Assembly (NCBI RefSeq): GCF_014639315.1
Contig: NZ_BMFY01000002.1
Coordinates: 62,001 to 126,000 of the forward strand
Reading direction: 5' to 3'
DNA length: 64,000 nt
From: Sediminivirga luteola
Lineage (GTDB): Bacteria > Actinomycetota > Actinomycetes > Actinomycetales > Brevibacteriaceae
Part shown: in pieces, positions 53,543 to 62,371 of the stretch
Position numbering within the stretch: position 1 is the stretch's first letter
Layout of the letters: every line of letters begins with the position of its first letter
The notes under the pieces: model-generated
The model's database searches: none
What the model was told of the DNA's origin: nothing
Seen by the model: the letters and a program-made list of their open reading frames with translations, nothing else
Translations under genes and position numbers: made by a program

Positions 53543-54937
53543 ATGACGAGCAGCGCGGACCCGGTTCCCTCCGCCGATGACGGTGCCGCCCCGGGTGCGG
53601 CGCCTGGCGGACCGGTGTTCTCCTCGCGGTGGGAGCGCCGCCGCGCGGTGACCTCCTGGGCGCTGTGGGACTGGGGCTCGGCGGCGTTCAACGCAGTCAT
53701 CGTGACCTTCGTGTTCTCCCCGTACCTGGTCAGCGGGGTCGCCGCCGACGAGACCACCGGCAGCGAGCAGCTCGGTTACGCGCTGTCCATCGCCGGGTTC
53801 GTCATCGCCGTGGTGGCACCGGCGGTGGGAACCCGCGCCGACGTCGCCGGCCGGCACCGTTTCTGGCTCGGCTTCCACACCGTCGTGATCGCCGCCTGCA
53901 TGGCCGGCATGTTCTTCGTGCAGGATTCCCCCGAGTACCTGCTGCTGGGACTGATCCTGATGGGCGTGGGCAGTGTCTTCTTCGAGTTCGCCGAGGTCTC
54001 CTACAACGGCATGCTGGTGCGGCTGACGACGGCGAAGGACTTCGGCAAGGTCTCCGGTTTCGGCTGGGGCATGGGATACATCGGCGGCCTGGTGCTGCTG
54101 GTCCTGCTGCTGGTGACGGTGATCTCCCCGGAGGTCGGGCTGTTCGGCGTCACGGACGAGGACGGCGCCCGCTACCGGATGGTTGCGCTGCTGGCCGCGG
54201 TCTGGTTCGCCGTCTTCGCGGTGCCGGTCCTGATCTGGGGTCCCAAGGCCCCGCCCCGGCTTCCGGCAGCGCACGCGGCGCGTGCCACCGGGATCGTGGC
54301 GGGCGTGCGCGCCTTCCTGTCCGATTACAAGCGGCTGATCGCGCGGCTGGTGCAGATGTTCCGCACCGAGCGCCGTACGCTGCACTTCTTCCTGGCAGCG
54401 GCGATCTACCGCGACGGCCTGGCAGCCATCTTCGCGTTCGCGGGCGTGCTGGCGGCCGGATCCTATGGCTTCAGCAGCAGCGAGGTGATCGTGCTGGGCG
54501 TCGCGGCCAATGTCGTCGCCGGCATCGGCTCGATCCTGGCCGGGTGGGTGGATGACCGGCTGGGCTCCAAGACGGTCATCGTGGTGGGTCTGGTGGCGCT
54601 GATCGTGATGGCGCTGCCGATCGCGTTCTCGGATTCGCATGCCGTGTTCTGGGCCTGCGCGATGGTGCTGTCCTTCTTCGTCGGACCGGTGCAGGCGTCG
54701 TCGCGCACCTTCCTGGCCCGGATCACCGTACCGGGACGGGAGGGCGAGAACTTCGGCCTCTACGCGACGACCGGCCGCGCGGTGAGCTTCCTGGGGCCCT
54801 TCATGTTCGCGGCAGCCATCTCGCTGCTGGGGTTCCAGCGCGCCGGGGCGCTCGGCATCGCCCTCGTCCTGCTGGTGGGACTGCTGATCGTGCTGCCCAT
54901 CCGCCCTCCGTCCCGGGACGGCGTGCAAGTGCCCTGA
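53543..54937 (+). CDS. MFS transporter, UMF1 (Atg22-like) type
   Basis: A 464-residue permease with 12 hydrophobic segments of the UMF1/Atg22 branch of the MFS. The signature [25 protein letters not shown] at the N-terminus is typical, followed by [11 protein letters not shown] and [25 protein letters not shown]. No substrate is established for this subgroup. The ATG at 53543 has no Shine-Dalgarno site upstream. It is divergent from fba. Confidence 0.9.
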   Translation: MTSSADPVPSADDGAAPGAAPGGPVFSSRWERRRAVTSWALWDWGSAAFNAVIVTFVFSPYLVSGVAADETTGSEQLGYALSIAGFVIAVVAPAVGTRADVAGRHRFWLGFHTVVIAACMAGMFFVQDSPEYLLLGLILMGVGSVFFEFAEVSYNGMLVRLTTAKDFGKVSGFGWGMGYIGGLVLLVLLLVTVISPEVGLFGVTDEDGARYRMVALLAAVWFAVFAVPVLIWGPKAPPRLPAAHAARATGIVAGVRAFLSDYKRLIARLVQMFRTERRTLHFFLAAAIYRDGLAAIFAFAGVLAAGSYGFSSSEVIVLGVAANVVAGIGSILAGWVDDRLGSKTVIVVGLVALIVMALPIAFSDSHAVFWACAMVLSFFVGPVQASSRTFLARITVPGREGENFGLYATTGRAVSFLGPFMFAAAISLLGFQRAGALGIALVLLVGLLIVLPIRPPSRDGVQVP

Positions 54938-55143
54938 GCGGATCGCAGCTCGTCAGCGGCAGTTCGTCAGCGGCGACCAGGCGGGGTCCGGGCTGGTCCT
55001 GGTGCTCGAAGTGGCCCCGTACGGGCAGAACCTGTAAAGTAGCACTGTTTGGCATTGGGCGCAGCATGAGTGAGGACTCTTATTCGGCGCTCTGCGCCGT
55101 GAACGACGAGCCCCAAGGCACCCAAGAGGAAACGGAGCGAGAG

Positions 55144-55266
55144 ATGAAGGTACGCAACTCCCTGCGGTCGCTGAAGAACCAGCCCGGTTCGCAGATCGTC
55201 CGCCGCCGCGGCCGCACCTACGTGATCAACAAGAAGAACCCCCGTCTGAAGGCGCGCCAGGGCTGA
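55144..55266 (+). CDS. rpmJ: 50S ribosomal protein L36, cysteine-free type
   Basis: A 40-residue L36: [17 protein letters not shown], then [18 protein letters not shown]. It lacks the Cys/His zinc ribbon of canonical L36, so it is the zinc-independent paralog, which many bacteria make only under zinc starvation, often under Zur control. Start ATG 55144 has GGAG seven bases before; an upstream in-frame ATG (55066) would add 26 residues that do not belong to L36. A strong terminator follows. I did not find a clear Zur palindrome upstream. Confidence 0.93.
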   Translation: MKVRNSLRSLKNQPGSQIVRRRGRTYVINKKNPRLKARQG

Positions 55267-55289
55267 CAGCGCCTGCGCGTACGCCGCTT

Positions 55290-55328
55290 CGAAGGCCCCG
55301 CACCGGATCGCCGGTCGCGGGGCCTTCG
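55290..55328 (+). terminator. terminator of L36 gene
   Basis: CGAAGGCCCCGC (55290-55301) pairs perfectly with GCGGGGCCTTCG (55317-55328), 23 bases after the stop. Confidence 0.85.
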
Positions 55329-55347
55329 TGCGTCCGGGCGCAGCCAG

Positions 55348-55433
55348 GTACCGCAGCGCGCATGGCCACACTAGTGCCGGTCTGCGCTTCGGTGATCGGC
55401 GGGCCCGAGTACCGCAGCGCGCCTGGCCACACT
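55348..55433. repeat. 25-base direct repeat, two copies
   Basis: Copy 1 (55348-55372) and copy 2 (55409-55433) differ at one base; both start GTACCGCAGCGCGC and end TGGCCACACT, at a 61-base period. Together with the palindrome at 55551 they fill the 437-base gap between the L36 and methyltransferase genes, where I see no coding frame. Confidence 0.7.
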
Positions 55434-55550
55434 GGCCTGGCAGCACGACGGCATCGACCGGATTGAGGACGCTGCAACCCACCGGTGGCGCCGACCTTGG
55501 CTTAGCCCCACTTCTGCTGACGTCGGCATTGAAAATGCCTCCCCTGTTTC

Positions 55551-55600
55551 GAATTCCCACGGCTGATCTCCGGCGGTCTTGTGAAACAGCCGTGGGATTT
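55551..55600. repeat. dispersed palindromic repeat, copy 2
   Basis: TCCCACGGCTG (55555-55565) and CAGCCGTGGGA (55587-55597) are perfect inverted repeats with a 21-base spacer. The block CGAATTCCCACGGCTGATC and the string AAACAGCCGTGG match the element at 14854-14922 in order and near-equal spacing. Confidence 0.6.
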
Positions 55601-55703
55601 CTCGCACGCCGCCGACGCCGGGGGCAGCCGTGGCGCGCTTGTCCCGGTGGCGCGTGGTCCTCGGCCCGGGGTTGGCTCGGGGCTGGCCCGGCTCGTAGTC
55701 GGC

Positions 55704-56480
55704 TCAGGGGCGCTGATCGAAGACGTGCTGGCGGACCCAGCCGTGCATCGCGATGGCGGCGGCCGCCGCCGCGTTGATGGAGCGAGTCGAGCCGAACTGC
55801 GCGATGGACAGCACCGCCTCGCAGGCCTGCCGCATGGGCTCGGACAGTCCCGGCCCTTCCTGCCCGAAGACCAGGATGCAGCGTTCCGGGAACCGGTAGG
55901 TCTCCAGCGGCACCGATTCGGGGAAGTTGTCCACCCCGATGAGCGGCAGTCCCTCGTGCCGGCCGAAGGCCAGCAGATCGCCGATCTCGGGGTGATGGTG
56001 CACGTGCTGATAGCGGTCGGTCACCATCGCGCCGCGCCTGTTCCACCGCCGCCGCCCGACGATGTGGACGGCGGCGACGTTGAAGGCGTTGGCGGTGCGC
56101 ACCACCGAGCCGATGTTCAGGTCGTGCTGCCAGTTCTCCACCGCGATGTGCAGGCCGTGGCGGTCCCGGTCGAGGTCGGCGACGATGGCCTCATGCCGCC
56201 AGTACCGGTAGCGGTCCACGACGTTGCGCCGGTCGCCGTGAGCCAGCAGCTCCGGGTCCCAGTGCTGTCCCTCGGGCAGCGGACCCTGCCACGGCCCGAC
56301 ACCGGGCTGGGCGATCCCCTCCGCCGGAGTCATGACCTCAGGCCCGGCCGGGGTGTGCGGTCCCGGCTGCACTTCCCGGGCGCCGATGCGTGATCCCGTC
56401 ACGGTGGTGTCCTCCGGGGACCCGGCGGCGGGCGACAGCGCGTGCCGGTCCCCGTCGCGCTCCCGCGGCGGCAGGCTCAC
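55704..56480 (-). CDS. TrmH/SpoU-family RNA methyltransferase
   Basis: A 258-residue SPOUT-fold RNA 2'-O-methyltransferase. Motif 1 NIGSVVRTANAF (about 120), motif 2 CILVFGQEGPGLSEP and motif 3 SIAQFGSTRSINAAAAAAI form the knotted SAM site. The N-terminal 70 residues are Pro/Gly-rich and probably disordered. GTG start overlaps the stop of the ABC permease (GTGA), so they are co-translated. The target base (tRNA or rRNA) is not deducible. Confidence 0.92.
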   Translation of the reverse strand: MSLPPRERDGDRHALSPAAGSPEDTTVTGSRIGAREVQPGPHTPAGPEVMTPAEGIAQPGVGPWQGPLPEGQHWDPELLAHGDRRNVVDRYRYWRHEAIVADLDRDRHGLHIAVENWQHDLNIGSVVRTANAFNVAAVHIVGRRRWNRRGAMVTDRYQHVHHHPEIGDLLAFGRHEGLPLIGVDNFPESVPLETYRFPERCILVFGQEGPGLSEPMRQACEAVLSIAQFGSTRSINAAAAAAIAMHGWVRQHVFDQRP

Positions 56481-58390
56481 CGTGAGATCGTCTCGTCCTC
56501 GTCGCCCGGCTCGTCGTCGGTACCGTCGTCGGTGCTGTCGTCGTCGATGTCCCCGCCGGTGCCGGGGTCGTCGTCGCCGGCGTCATCCTTGGCTTCGTCC
56601 GCAGCGTCCTGGGGGTCATCGGCGTCCGGCTCGTCCTCAGTGCCGGGCTGCCCGGCAGCGGAGTCCGCGGCGGAGTCCGTTTCGCCGTCGTCCTCAGCCG
56701 ACAACGCCACGCCTGCCGCTGCCGAGGCGCCGGCGGCGGTACCGGCAGCGGTCTTCACGCCGCTCTTGCCCTTCTGCGCTTTGGCGGCCTTGCGGTCCCG
56801 CTTGGCGACGGCGACGCGGCCTCCCCGCCCGGCTCCGCGGAGCATGTTCGCCAGGTAGCCGCGCTGCCCGATCAGATAGGCGATGATGCCCACCACGAGG
56901 GTCACGCCGACCGCGATGAGCGGCTCCCACCACTCGGCACTGCCGCCCATCAGCCGGAGCGACATCGCCACCGGCGAGGTCAGCGGCGCGAAGGACAGCC
57001 AGTACAGCACCTCGGTGAAGCGCTCCAGCAGCAGCGGTGCGAGCGAGGCCAGGACCAGCAGGCCGGTGACGATGCCATAACCGATCTTGCGGGCGCGCTG
57101 CCCCACCGCGGAGGCGGAGGCCAGCAGCAGCGAAACGTACAGGAAGACCGTGAGTGCGAACAGCGCAGCGAACCAGCCCAGGGTCGGCAGCGCAGCCATC
57201 ACGATCTCCGTGCGACCGGCGATGGACAGCCCCAGCACCAGGAGCACGTAGCCGATCGCCAGATGGCTCAGCGACAGTGCGGTGGCGCCGTAGACCCGGC
57301 CCCATGCCGCGGCCCGCGGCGGGACCGCCGCGGCGAGGACCTCGCCGATGCGGTTGCGGCGTTCAACCAGCAGATTGGCGAACATCGCCGTGCCCAGGCC
57401 CGTCGCGGAGAGCACCAGAAGCAGCGCGAGGCCCCAGGCGAACGCGGTGGACAGGGGCTCGCCGATGGCCGGCGTCTCCAGGTAGATGACCTCCTGAGGC
57501 GGGTTGATCGCCTCCAGGATCGCGGTCGGCTCCTCGTTCAGGGCGATGATCTGCGGCGCCCCCATGCCGGTGGTGTCAGGCAGCAGGGCGGCGTCGGCGT
57601 CACCGGCGCGCACGGCCTGCTCGGCGGCTTCCGGGCTCTCCACCGCCAGCACCGAGAACCCGTAGGCCTGTTCGAACTGCGCGATCTGCGCCTCGTCCGA
57701 GATGCCCACGACGGCGAGGGTGGAATCACCGGCGTCGCCGGCGCCCTGGTCACGGGCGATGCCGATGGCCAGGCCCGCCATCACGCCCAGGATGATCAGC
57801 AGGGTCGGGATGAGGTACAGCGGGCTGCGGGCGGCGGCTCCCGCCTCCCGGTTCGAGACCAGCCAGGCGGCCTGGTTGAAGGTGAGTTCGCGCAGTTCCG
57901 AGACCAGGCCGGTCTTTGGCTCGTCCTCCGGATCCGGGAGATCCTCCTTCAGTTCGAAGGGAATCGCGTCGTCGATGCCGCCGCTACCGGCCCCGCCGGC
58001 GTCATCGGCGGGCGCATCGTCGTCCTGGCCATCGGCGCTGTCAGCGTCGTCGGGCGCACCGTCTTCGGCCGCTCCGGCGTCGTCATCGCGCCCGGAATCG
58101 CCTCTGCCGGCGCTGTCAGGGCTGTCGGCGCTGTCAGCATCGGCGGGTGCAGCTTCCGATGCTTCATCGACGTCGTCGTCCGCCGTCTCATCGGCGATGA
58201 AGTCGTCTTCGACGTCGAGGGTCTCGTCCTCGTCGACGATCAGCGCGTCCTCGTCCAGGAGGGCGTCTTCCTGATCCGTTCTCTCGGCGGAGGGCGCGCC
58301 CGTCGTCGTGGTCTCCTCGGCGTCGCTACCGGTGGGGGACTGATCGTCGCGCTCCGGCTCCTGGGGGCTGGGCGTGGAACGGCTGACCAT
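56477..58390 (-). CDS. ABC-2 type exporter permease with acidic terminal extensions (NatB-like)
   Basis: A 637-residue membrane protein. About 165 residues at the N-terminus and 70 at the C-terminus are almost entirely Asp/Glu/Ala/Ser-rich, probably disordered and strongly negative. Between them lies a NatB-like ABC-2 domain: one helix near 185 (PTLLIILGVMAGLAIG), a large extracytoplasmic loop (residues about 205-310), and a block of about five helices starting STAFAWGLALLLVLSATGLGTAMFANLLVERRNRIGEVLAAAV. It pairs with the ATPase upstream (1-base overlap). Possibly a sodium or drug exporter; substrate unknown. Confidence 0.82.
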   Translation of the reverse strand: MVSRSTPSPQEPERDDQSPTGSDAEETTTTGAPSAERTDQEDALLDEDALIVDEDETLDVEDDFIADETADDDVDEASEAAPADADSADSPDSAGRGDSGRDDDAGAAEDGAPDDADSADGQDDDAPADDAGGAGSGGIDDAIPFELKEDLPDPEDEPKTGLVSELRELTFNQAAWLVSNREAGAAARSPLYLIPTLLIILGVMAGLAIGIARDQGAGDAGDSTLAVVGISDEAQIAQFEQAYGFSVLAVESPEAAEQAVRAGDADAALLPDTTGMGAPQIIALNEEPTAILEAINPPQEVIYLETPAIGEPLSTAFAWGLALLLVLSATGLGTAMFANLLVERRNRIGEVLAAAVPPRAAAWGRVYGATALSLSHLAIGYVLLVLGLSIAGRTEIVMAALPTLGWFAALFALTVFLYVSLLLASASAVGQRARKIGYGIVTGLLVLASLAPLLLERFTEVLYWLSFAPLTSPVAMSLRLMGGSAEWWEPLIAVGVTLVVGIIAYLIGQRGYLANMLRGAGRGGRVAVAKRDRKAAKAQKGKSGVKTAAGTAAGASAAAGVALSAEDDGETDSAADSAAGQPGTEDEPDADDPQDAADEAKDDAGDDDPGTGGDIDDDSTDDGTDDEPGDEDETISR

Positions 58391-59286
58391 CAGAGCACCT
58401 CCCGGTACTGCTCGGCGAGTGATTTGGTTCGGGGTGAGAAGGACGCCACGCTCGACGGCGCCACCGCCAGCAGCGCTGCCAGTGCGGTGGAAGCCGCCTC
58501 CGGGGAACGTGCGGCGAAGGTGATCTCCGCGTCGTCCGCCTCCAGCCCCTCCGCGCCCACCGAGGCGAGGACGTCCAGCGCCTGCGGGACGTCACCGGCG
58601 TCGCGCAGGCGGACCAGGTAGTCGTCGCCGGCGGCGATGAGTTCCCTGACGGGTCCGGCTGCCAGGATGCGTCCGTGCTCGAGGACGATGACGTCATCGG
58701 CGGCGGCCTGGGTCATCTCCCAGTTGCTGGAGAGGAAGAGGACCGGAACGCCCGAGTCGGCGTGGTCCCGTAGCAGCTCGAAGACGAGGTCCGCGCTCTT
58801 GGCGTCCAGTCCGGCGAAGGGCTCGTCCAGGATCACCACATCCGGGTCGGCGGCGAGCACGGAGGCGATCTCCACTCGGGCGACCTCGCTGCCGGAGAGC
58901 TGGTTCAGCGTGGCATAGGCGCGGTCGGCCAGGTCCAGCCTGGAGAGGAGGGTCACGCCGTTCTTCTCCGCGGCACCCAGCGTCATGCCGTGGAGCCGGG
59001 CGAAGTAGACGATCTGCTCCAGCACCCGCATACCGGGGTACTGGCCGCGCTCGGCGGGCAGATAGCCGAAGTTCTGCCGGTCGCCGCCGGTCAGCTCGTT
59101 CCGTTCCAGCTCGATGGAACCTTCATCGGCGTCGACGAGTCCCATCAGGATGTGCGCGAGGACCGTCTTGCCGCTTCCGCGGGGGCCCAGCACGCCGGTG
59201 ATCCGGCCGGGCGCGGCATCGAAGCTGACGTCGTCCAGCACCGTGCGGCTGCCGATCTTCTGCGTGATGCCGTTCACACTGAGCAC
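58390..59286 (-). CDS. ABC exporter ATP-binding protein (NatA-like)
   Basis: A 298-residue ABC ATPase. Walker A GPRGSGKT, the LMGLVDADEGSIELE switch region, signature LSGSEVARVEIASVLAADPDVVILDEPFAGLD, and the SSNWEMTQAADDV segment followed by a C-terminal extension with an ACT-like character. The signature reads LSGSE in place of the usual LSGGQ. First gene of the ATPase-permease-TrmH operon. It resembles NatA-type exporters. Confidence 0.87.
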   Translation of the reverse strand: MLSVNGITQKIGSRTVLDDVSFDAAPGRITGVLGPRGSGKTVLAHILMGLVDADEGSIELERNELTGGDRQNFGYLPAERGQYPGMRVLEQIVYFARLHGMTLGAAEKNGVTLLSRLDLADRAYATLNQLSGSEVARVEIASVLAADPDVVILDEPFAGLDAKSADLVFELLRDHADSGVPVLFLSSNWEMTQAAADDVIVLEHGRILAAGPVRELIAAGDDYLVRLRDAGDVPQALDVLASVGAEGLEADDAEITFAARSPEAASTALAALLAVAPSSVASFSPRTKSLAEQYREVL

Positions 59287-59433
59287 GTGCGTTGTCCTCC
59301 TGAGTCGGGACGGTTACCGAAGTACAGTCTGGCCCCCGGCGGGGTCCGGGGCAAACGTCGGATGGACGAGCCGCCCGGTTTTTCAGCGCATTCGCAGCGC
59401 ATGAGGCCCCGTTTGCCGGACGGCGAGCTCCCC

Positions 59434-60003
59434 TCAGGCCAGGCCGAGGTCCTCGGTGGTGATGGCTGCGAGGTAGGGCAGACCGGCTGCCTCGACTCGT
59501 TCCCTGGCACCGGTGTCCCGATCGACGATGACGGCGACTGCCGCGACCGTGGCACCCGCTTCCCGGAGCGCCTCGACCGCGCTGAGCACGGAGTTCCCCG
59601 TGGTCGAGGTGTCTTCCACGGCCACGACGGTGCGGCCGGAGACCTCCGGGCCCTCGATGCGGCGGGCCAGGGCGTGCTTCTTGGCTTCTTTGCGGACCAC
59701 GAAGGCGTCAAGCTTCCGGCCCTGCGCGGCGGCCTGGTGCAGCATCGCGGTACCGACCGGGTCCGCGCCCATCGTCAGCCCGCCCGCGGCCTGGACTCCT
59801 TCGAGCACGCCGGCGGATTCCACCAGTCCGAGCATCACCCGTCCGATGAGCGGGGCGACCTCCGCGTCCAGGGTGACGCGGCGCAGGTCAAGGTAGTAGT
59901 CGGCCTCCAGGCCGGAGGAGAGCACCACATGCTCGTGGATGACGGCGCGTTCCTTGATGAGTTCGATCAGGGCAGCGCGGTCGTCGGCATAGGAAGTCGT
60001 CAT
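59434..60003 (-). CDS. pyrE: orotate phosphoribosyltransferase
   Basis: A 189-residue enzyme that joins orotate and PRPP to OMP in pyrimidine synthesis. Motifs: VVLSSGLEADYYLDLRRVTL, GGLTMGADPVGTAM, RKEAKKHALARRIEG (flexible loop Lys/His) and the PRPP motif VVAVEDTSTTGNSVLSAVEAL. The ATG at 60003 follows AGGA eight bases before; a longer start at 60012 is possible. It lies in the same direction as, but separate from, the ABC operon. Confidence 0.96.
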   Translation of the reverse strand: MTTSYADDRAALIELIKERAVIHEHVVLSSGLEADYYLDLRRVTLDAEVAPLIGRVMLGLVESAGVLEGVQAAGGLTMGADPVGTAMLHQAAAQGRKLDAFVVRKEAKKHALARRIEGPEVSGRTVVAVEDTSTTGNSVLSAVEALREAGATVAAVAVIVDRDTGARERVEAAGLPYLAAITTEDLGLA

Positions 60004-60473
60004 GGGGTCCATCCTAGAGTGCGCTCCGGCGGCTCTGCGGCAGCCTGGAGATCAGGCTCCCCGTACTGCCGGCGGACCCGGGCTCGGAACCGGTGCCGGA
60101 GGGGGCGGGTGGCCGCAGCAGGCCGGAACCGGGGCGACGCCCGCTCCGACCGACGCCTGCCTGTTCAACCCGCAGAGCCCGGGACCGGTGTCCGGGCAGA
60201 AGAAAGCCCCGGCGAGCGAAACCGCTACGAACCGGGGCTTTCTCCTGCACTCCCCTCGAGTACCCGGACGCATCCCCATACGTCCGTTTCAGCATTCACC
60301 AGTCCCCACTGGATGAATACGCTCACTATTCAACCCGCTTGCCGGCGCTTTGTAAACCCGGTCGCGGGCCTATCCTGGTACTCCGCCGCGAACGTTTCCA
60401 AATCGTGATCTGCCGCGCCATTGCTGGGCAAGCGGCCTCTCACGGAGTTGCTCTCACGTCCGTCGGAAGCGAA
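60004..60473. other. intergenic region pyrE / SDR
   Basis: A 470-base gap between two minus-strand genes. It holds the terminator at 60201-60243, the pyrE promoter region, and a more AT-rich stretch near 60300-60470 without coding bias. No tRNA or other RNA gene is recognised. Confidence 0.35.
60201..60243. terminator. bidirectional terminator between SDR and pyrE
   Basis: AGAAAGCCCCGG (60201-60212) pairs perfectly with CCGGGGCTTTCT (60232-60243) around a 19-base loop; T-runs occur on both sides. It lies 230 bases past the SDR stop on the minus strand. Confidence 0.7.
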
Positions 60474-61292
60474 TCATCGCGCGCTTTGAAAGTTCCTGCT
60501 TATTTCCCGAACGAACCCTCGGGGCGCCGCTCTGAGGACCGGCGCGAGAGCACGGTAGAAGGCGCCCGGCACGGACAGCACACGGCCGGCGCGGGCGTCC
60601 CTGAGCGCCTGCCGCGCCACCGCATCGGCATCCAGGCGCAGGAACCCGGGCACGCCCGCCAGAGACATGCCCGCGCGGGCATGGAACTCGGTGATCACGA
60701 AGCCCGCCATCACGGCGGTTGCTGTGACCGGGGTGCCGCGCAGCTCGGCGGCGAGGGCTTCGGTGATCACCGTCGCGGCGGCCTTGCTCGCGGAGTAGGG
60801 GCCGGACGTGAACAGCGCGGCCAGCGATGTGACGTTGACGATGCCGCCCCGGCCACGACTGCGCATGGCGTGGGCCGCGCGCCACGACAGTTCGCTCACA
60901 CTGCGGTAGAGCAGGGTGTCCAGGTCCGCTGCCTCCTCCGGCCGGCTGTCCAGGAATGTGGCGCGCAGCCCGGAACCCGCGTTGTTCACCAGCACATCCA
61001 CGGGGCACCGGGGGTCCTCCAGCCGGGCGGCCACCGCGGCGATGCCCTCTCCGGTGGCAAGATCGGCCGGCAGCGTCTCGGCCGGCACGTGGTGCAGCGC
61101 GGCGAGTTCCCGGCCGACCCGGGAAAGCCGCTCCCGGTCGCGCGCGACGGCGATCACTCCGTAGCCCTCACCGGCGAGCCGGCGCGCGAACGCCAGGCCG
61201 ATGCCGCTCGTGGCGCCCGTGACGAGCGCCGTGGGCACAGGCCCGCGCCCTGTTCCCGGACGGAAGTCCCAGTGCCGTCCGTCGGAGGTCAC
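60474..61292 (-). CDS. SDR-family oxidoreductase
   Basis: A 272-residue short-chain dehydrogenase. Motifs: VTGATSGIGLAFARRLAGEG for NAD(P), VNNAGSGL, catalytic Ser in VTSLAAL and YSASKAAATV with Tyr and Lys. It matches the DltE/YqjQ-like classical SDRs that reduce ketones in lipid or envelope metabolism. The GTG start overlaps the thioesterase stop (GTGA), so the two are translated together. The N-terminal 20 residues (SDGRHWDFRPGTGRG) are a short extension. Confidence 0.88.
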   Translation of the reverse strand: MTSDGRHWDFRPGTGRGPVPTALVTGATSGIGLAFARRLAGEGYGVIAVARDRERLSRVGRELAALHHVPAETLPADLATGEGIAAVAARLEDPRCPVDVLVNNAGSGLRATFLDSRPEEAADLDTLLYRSVSELSWRAAHAMRSRGRGGIVNVTSLAALFTSGPYSASKAAATVITEALAAELRGTPVTATAVMAGFVITEFHARAGMSLAGVPGFLRLDADAVARQALRDARAGRVLSVPGAFYRALAPVLRAAPRGFVREISRNFQSAR

Positions 61293-62113
61293 GCGCGGTT
61301 CCTCACGGTCAGCGACTGAGCAGCCGTGCCGAAGGGGCCGTCCTGGTCGTGGAGCACGGAGGAGGTCAGCCCGCGGCCGTCCGGGCCGATCGACACGCGT
61401 GCCTCGATGCCGAGCATTCCGGCTGCGGGGGTGCGGAAGAGATGCACGTCCAGATCGACGTTGGGGTAGAGGTATTGGTGCGGATCGAGCTTGAGCGCGA
61501 TCCCGTTGGCGACGTCCACCAGGCCCATGACGGGCGCGATGCCCGGGCTGGGTTCGTCCAGTACAAGCGGATGGCGGTGCCGCAGCCAGATCCGGCCGAC
61601 GCCCGGCTCCCCGTCCCCGGCCGGCAGGGCATCCAGGGAGGCGATGAAGCCCCCGGCCCACACGGAGGTCATGACATCGCTCGGCCGGCTCTCCGTAGGC
61701 GGCGGGAGGGCCGGTAGATCGGCGTCGGCCAGATGGGCGGTATCCCCGAGGACGAGCCGCCAGACCCGGGCCCGGATGGCCGCCCGGCCGTCATGGGCGA
61801 GGGTCGCCTCGATCAGCTCGATGGTCCTGCCGGGCCGGAGAACAGCTGTCTCGATGGTGAACCGGCCGCCGTGGATGACACCCAGGATGTCGAAGGAGAT
61901 CCGGGAGATCGCGACGTCCTCCCGCGGATGGCGGCGCTCGATCTCGTGGATCAGCAGGCCGCTGGCCGCCGCCATGTGCTGTTCACCCGGCTGCCACGCC
62001 CCCTGCGAGTGGAGCGTCGAGTGGAACTCCGAGGAATCCGAGCCCTCAGCGGTGCGGACGAAGTAGGCGTCGGGGACGGGCTCGCCGTCCAGTCCGAGGT
62101 GCGTGGATCCCAT
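61289..62113 (-). CDS. acyl-CoA thioesterase-like (double hotdog) protein
   Basis: A 274-residue protein of the thioesterase/TesB-like (double hotdog) type. First hotdog ends near GGRFTIETAVLRPGRTIELIEATLAHDGRAAIRAR, a typical central strand pattern, and the second has DVANGIALKLDPHQYLYPNVDLDVHLFR. It should hydrolyse acyl-CoA or similar thioesters; coupling with an SDR suggests acyl-chain modification. The ATG at 62113 lies after a region full of repeats, with no clear ribosome site. Confidence 0.82.
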   Translation of the reverse strand: MGSTHLGLDGEPVPDAYFVRTAEGSDSSEFHSTLHSQGAWQPGEQHMAAASGLLIHEIERRHPREDVAISRISFDILGVIHGGRFTIETAVLRPGRTIELIEATLAHDGRAAIRARVWRLVLGDTAHLADADLPALPPPTESRPSDVMTSVWAGGFIASLDALPAGDGEPGVGRIWLRHRHPLVLDEPSPGIAPVMGLVDVANGIALKLDPHQYLYPNVDLDVHLFRTPAAGMLGIEARVSIGPDGRGLTSSVLHDQDGPFGTAAQSLTVRNRA

Positions 62114-62181
62114 GCCGGAATGCTATACGAACGTCCGCCAACCCGCGGTGCCAGCGCCCCCGACCCTCGGCGCGTTCCGCT

Positions 62182-62298
62182 CCCCTGGGACACCGCGTGC
62201 CGGCGCGTTCCCGGTCCCCTTGGGAAACCGCGGGCGGCCGCGTCCCCCTGGCAAGCCGGTGCGGGCGCGTACCCCTGACAAGCCGGGTGCGGGCGCGG
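62182..62298. repeat. degenerate tandem repeat, four units
   Basis: Four imperfect units, each starting CCCCTtGG-like and ending GCGGGCGCG-like, begin at 62182, 62216, 62245 and 62272 (27-34 bases each). They fill most of the 258-base gap between the divergent thioesterase and MOSC genes. They may be a decayed minisatellite or a set of binding sites. Confidence 0.6.
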
Positions 62299-62371
62299 CG
62301 ACACGCAGCCCGCCGGTCGGGTGGCGCACGTAGGCTGAGAGGAAGGAACCGGGACTTCGCGAGGAGGCAGC

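Noticed and set aside
55066-55143. N-terminally extended L36
   Set aside because: The additional residues are not part of L36, and ATG 55144 has a ribosome site and yields the normal 40-residue length.
54967-56046. Minus-strand frame of 359 codons across the L36 gene
   Set aside because: Arg/Ala/Pro-rich without family motifs; it crosses the real L36 gene, repeats and part of the methyltransferase gene.
60250-60473. Possible tRNA or small RNA near the pyrE/SDR gap
   Set aside because: No cloverleaf, GGTTCRANNCC box or acceptor pairing was found; only the bidirectional hairpin is clear.
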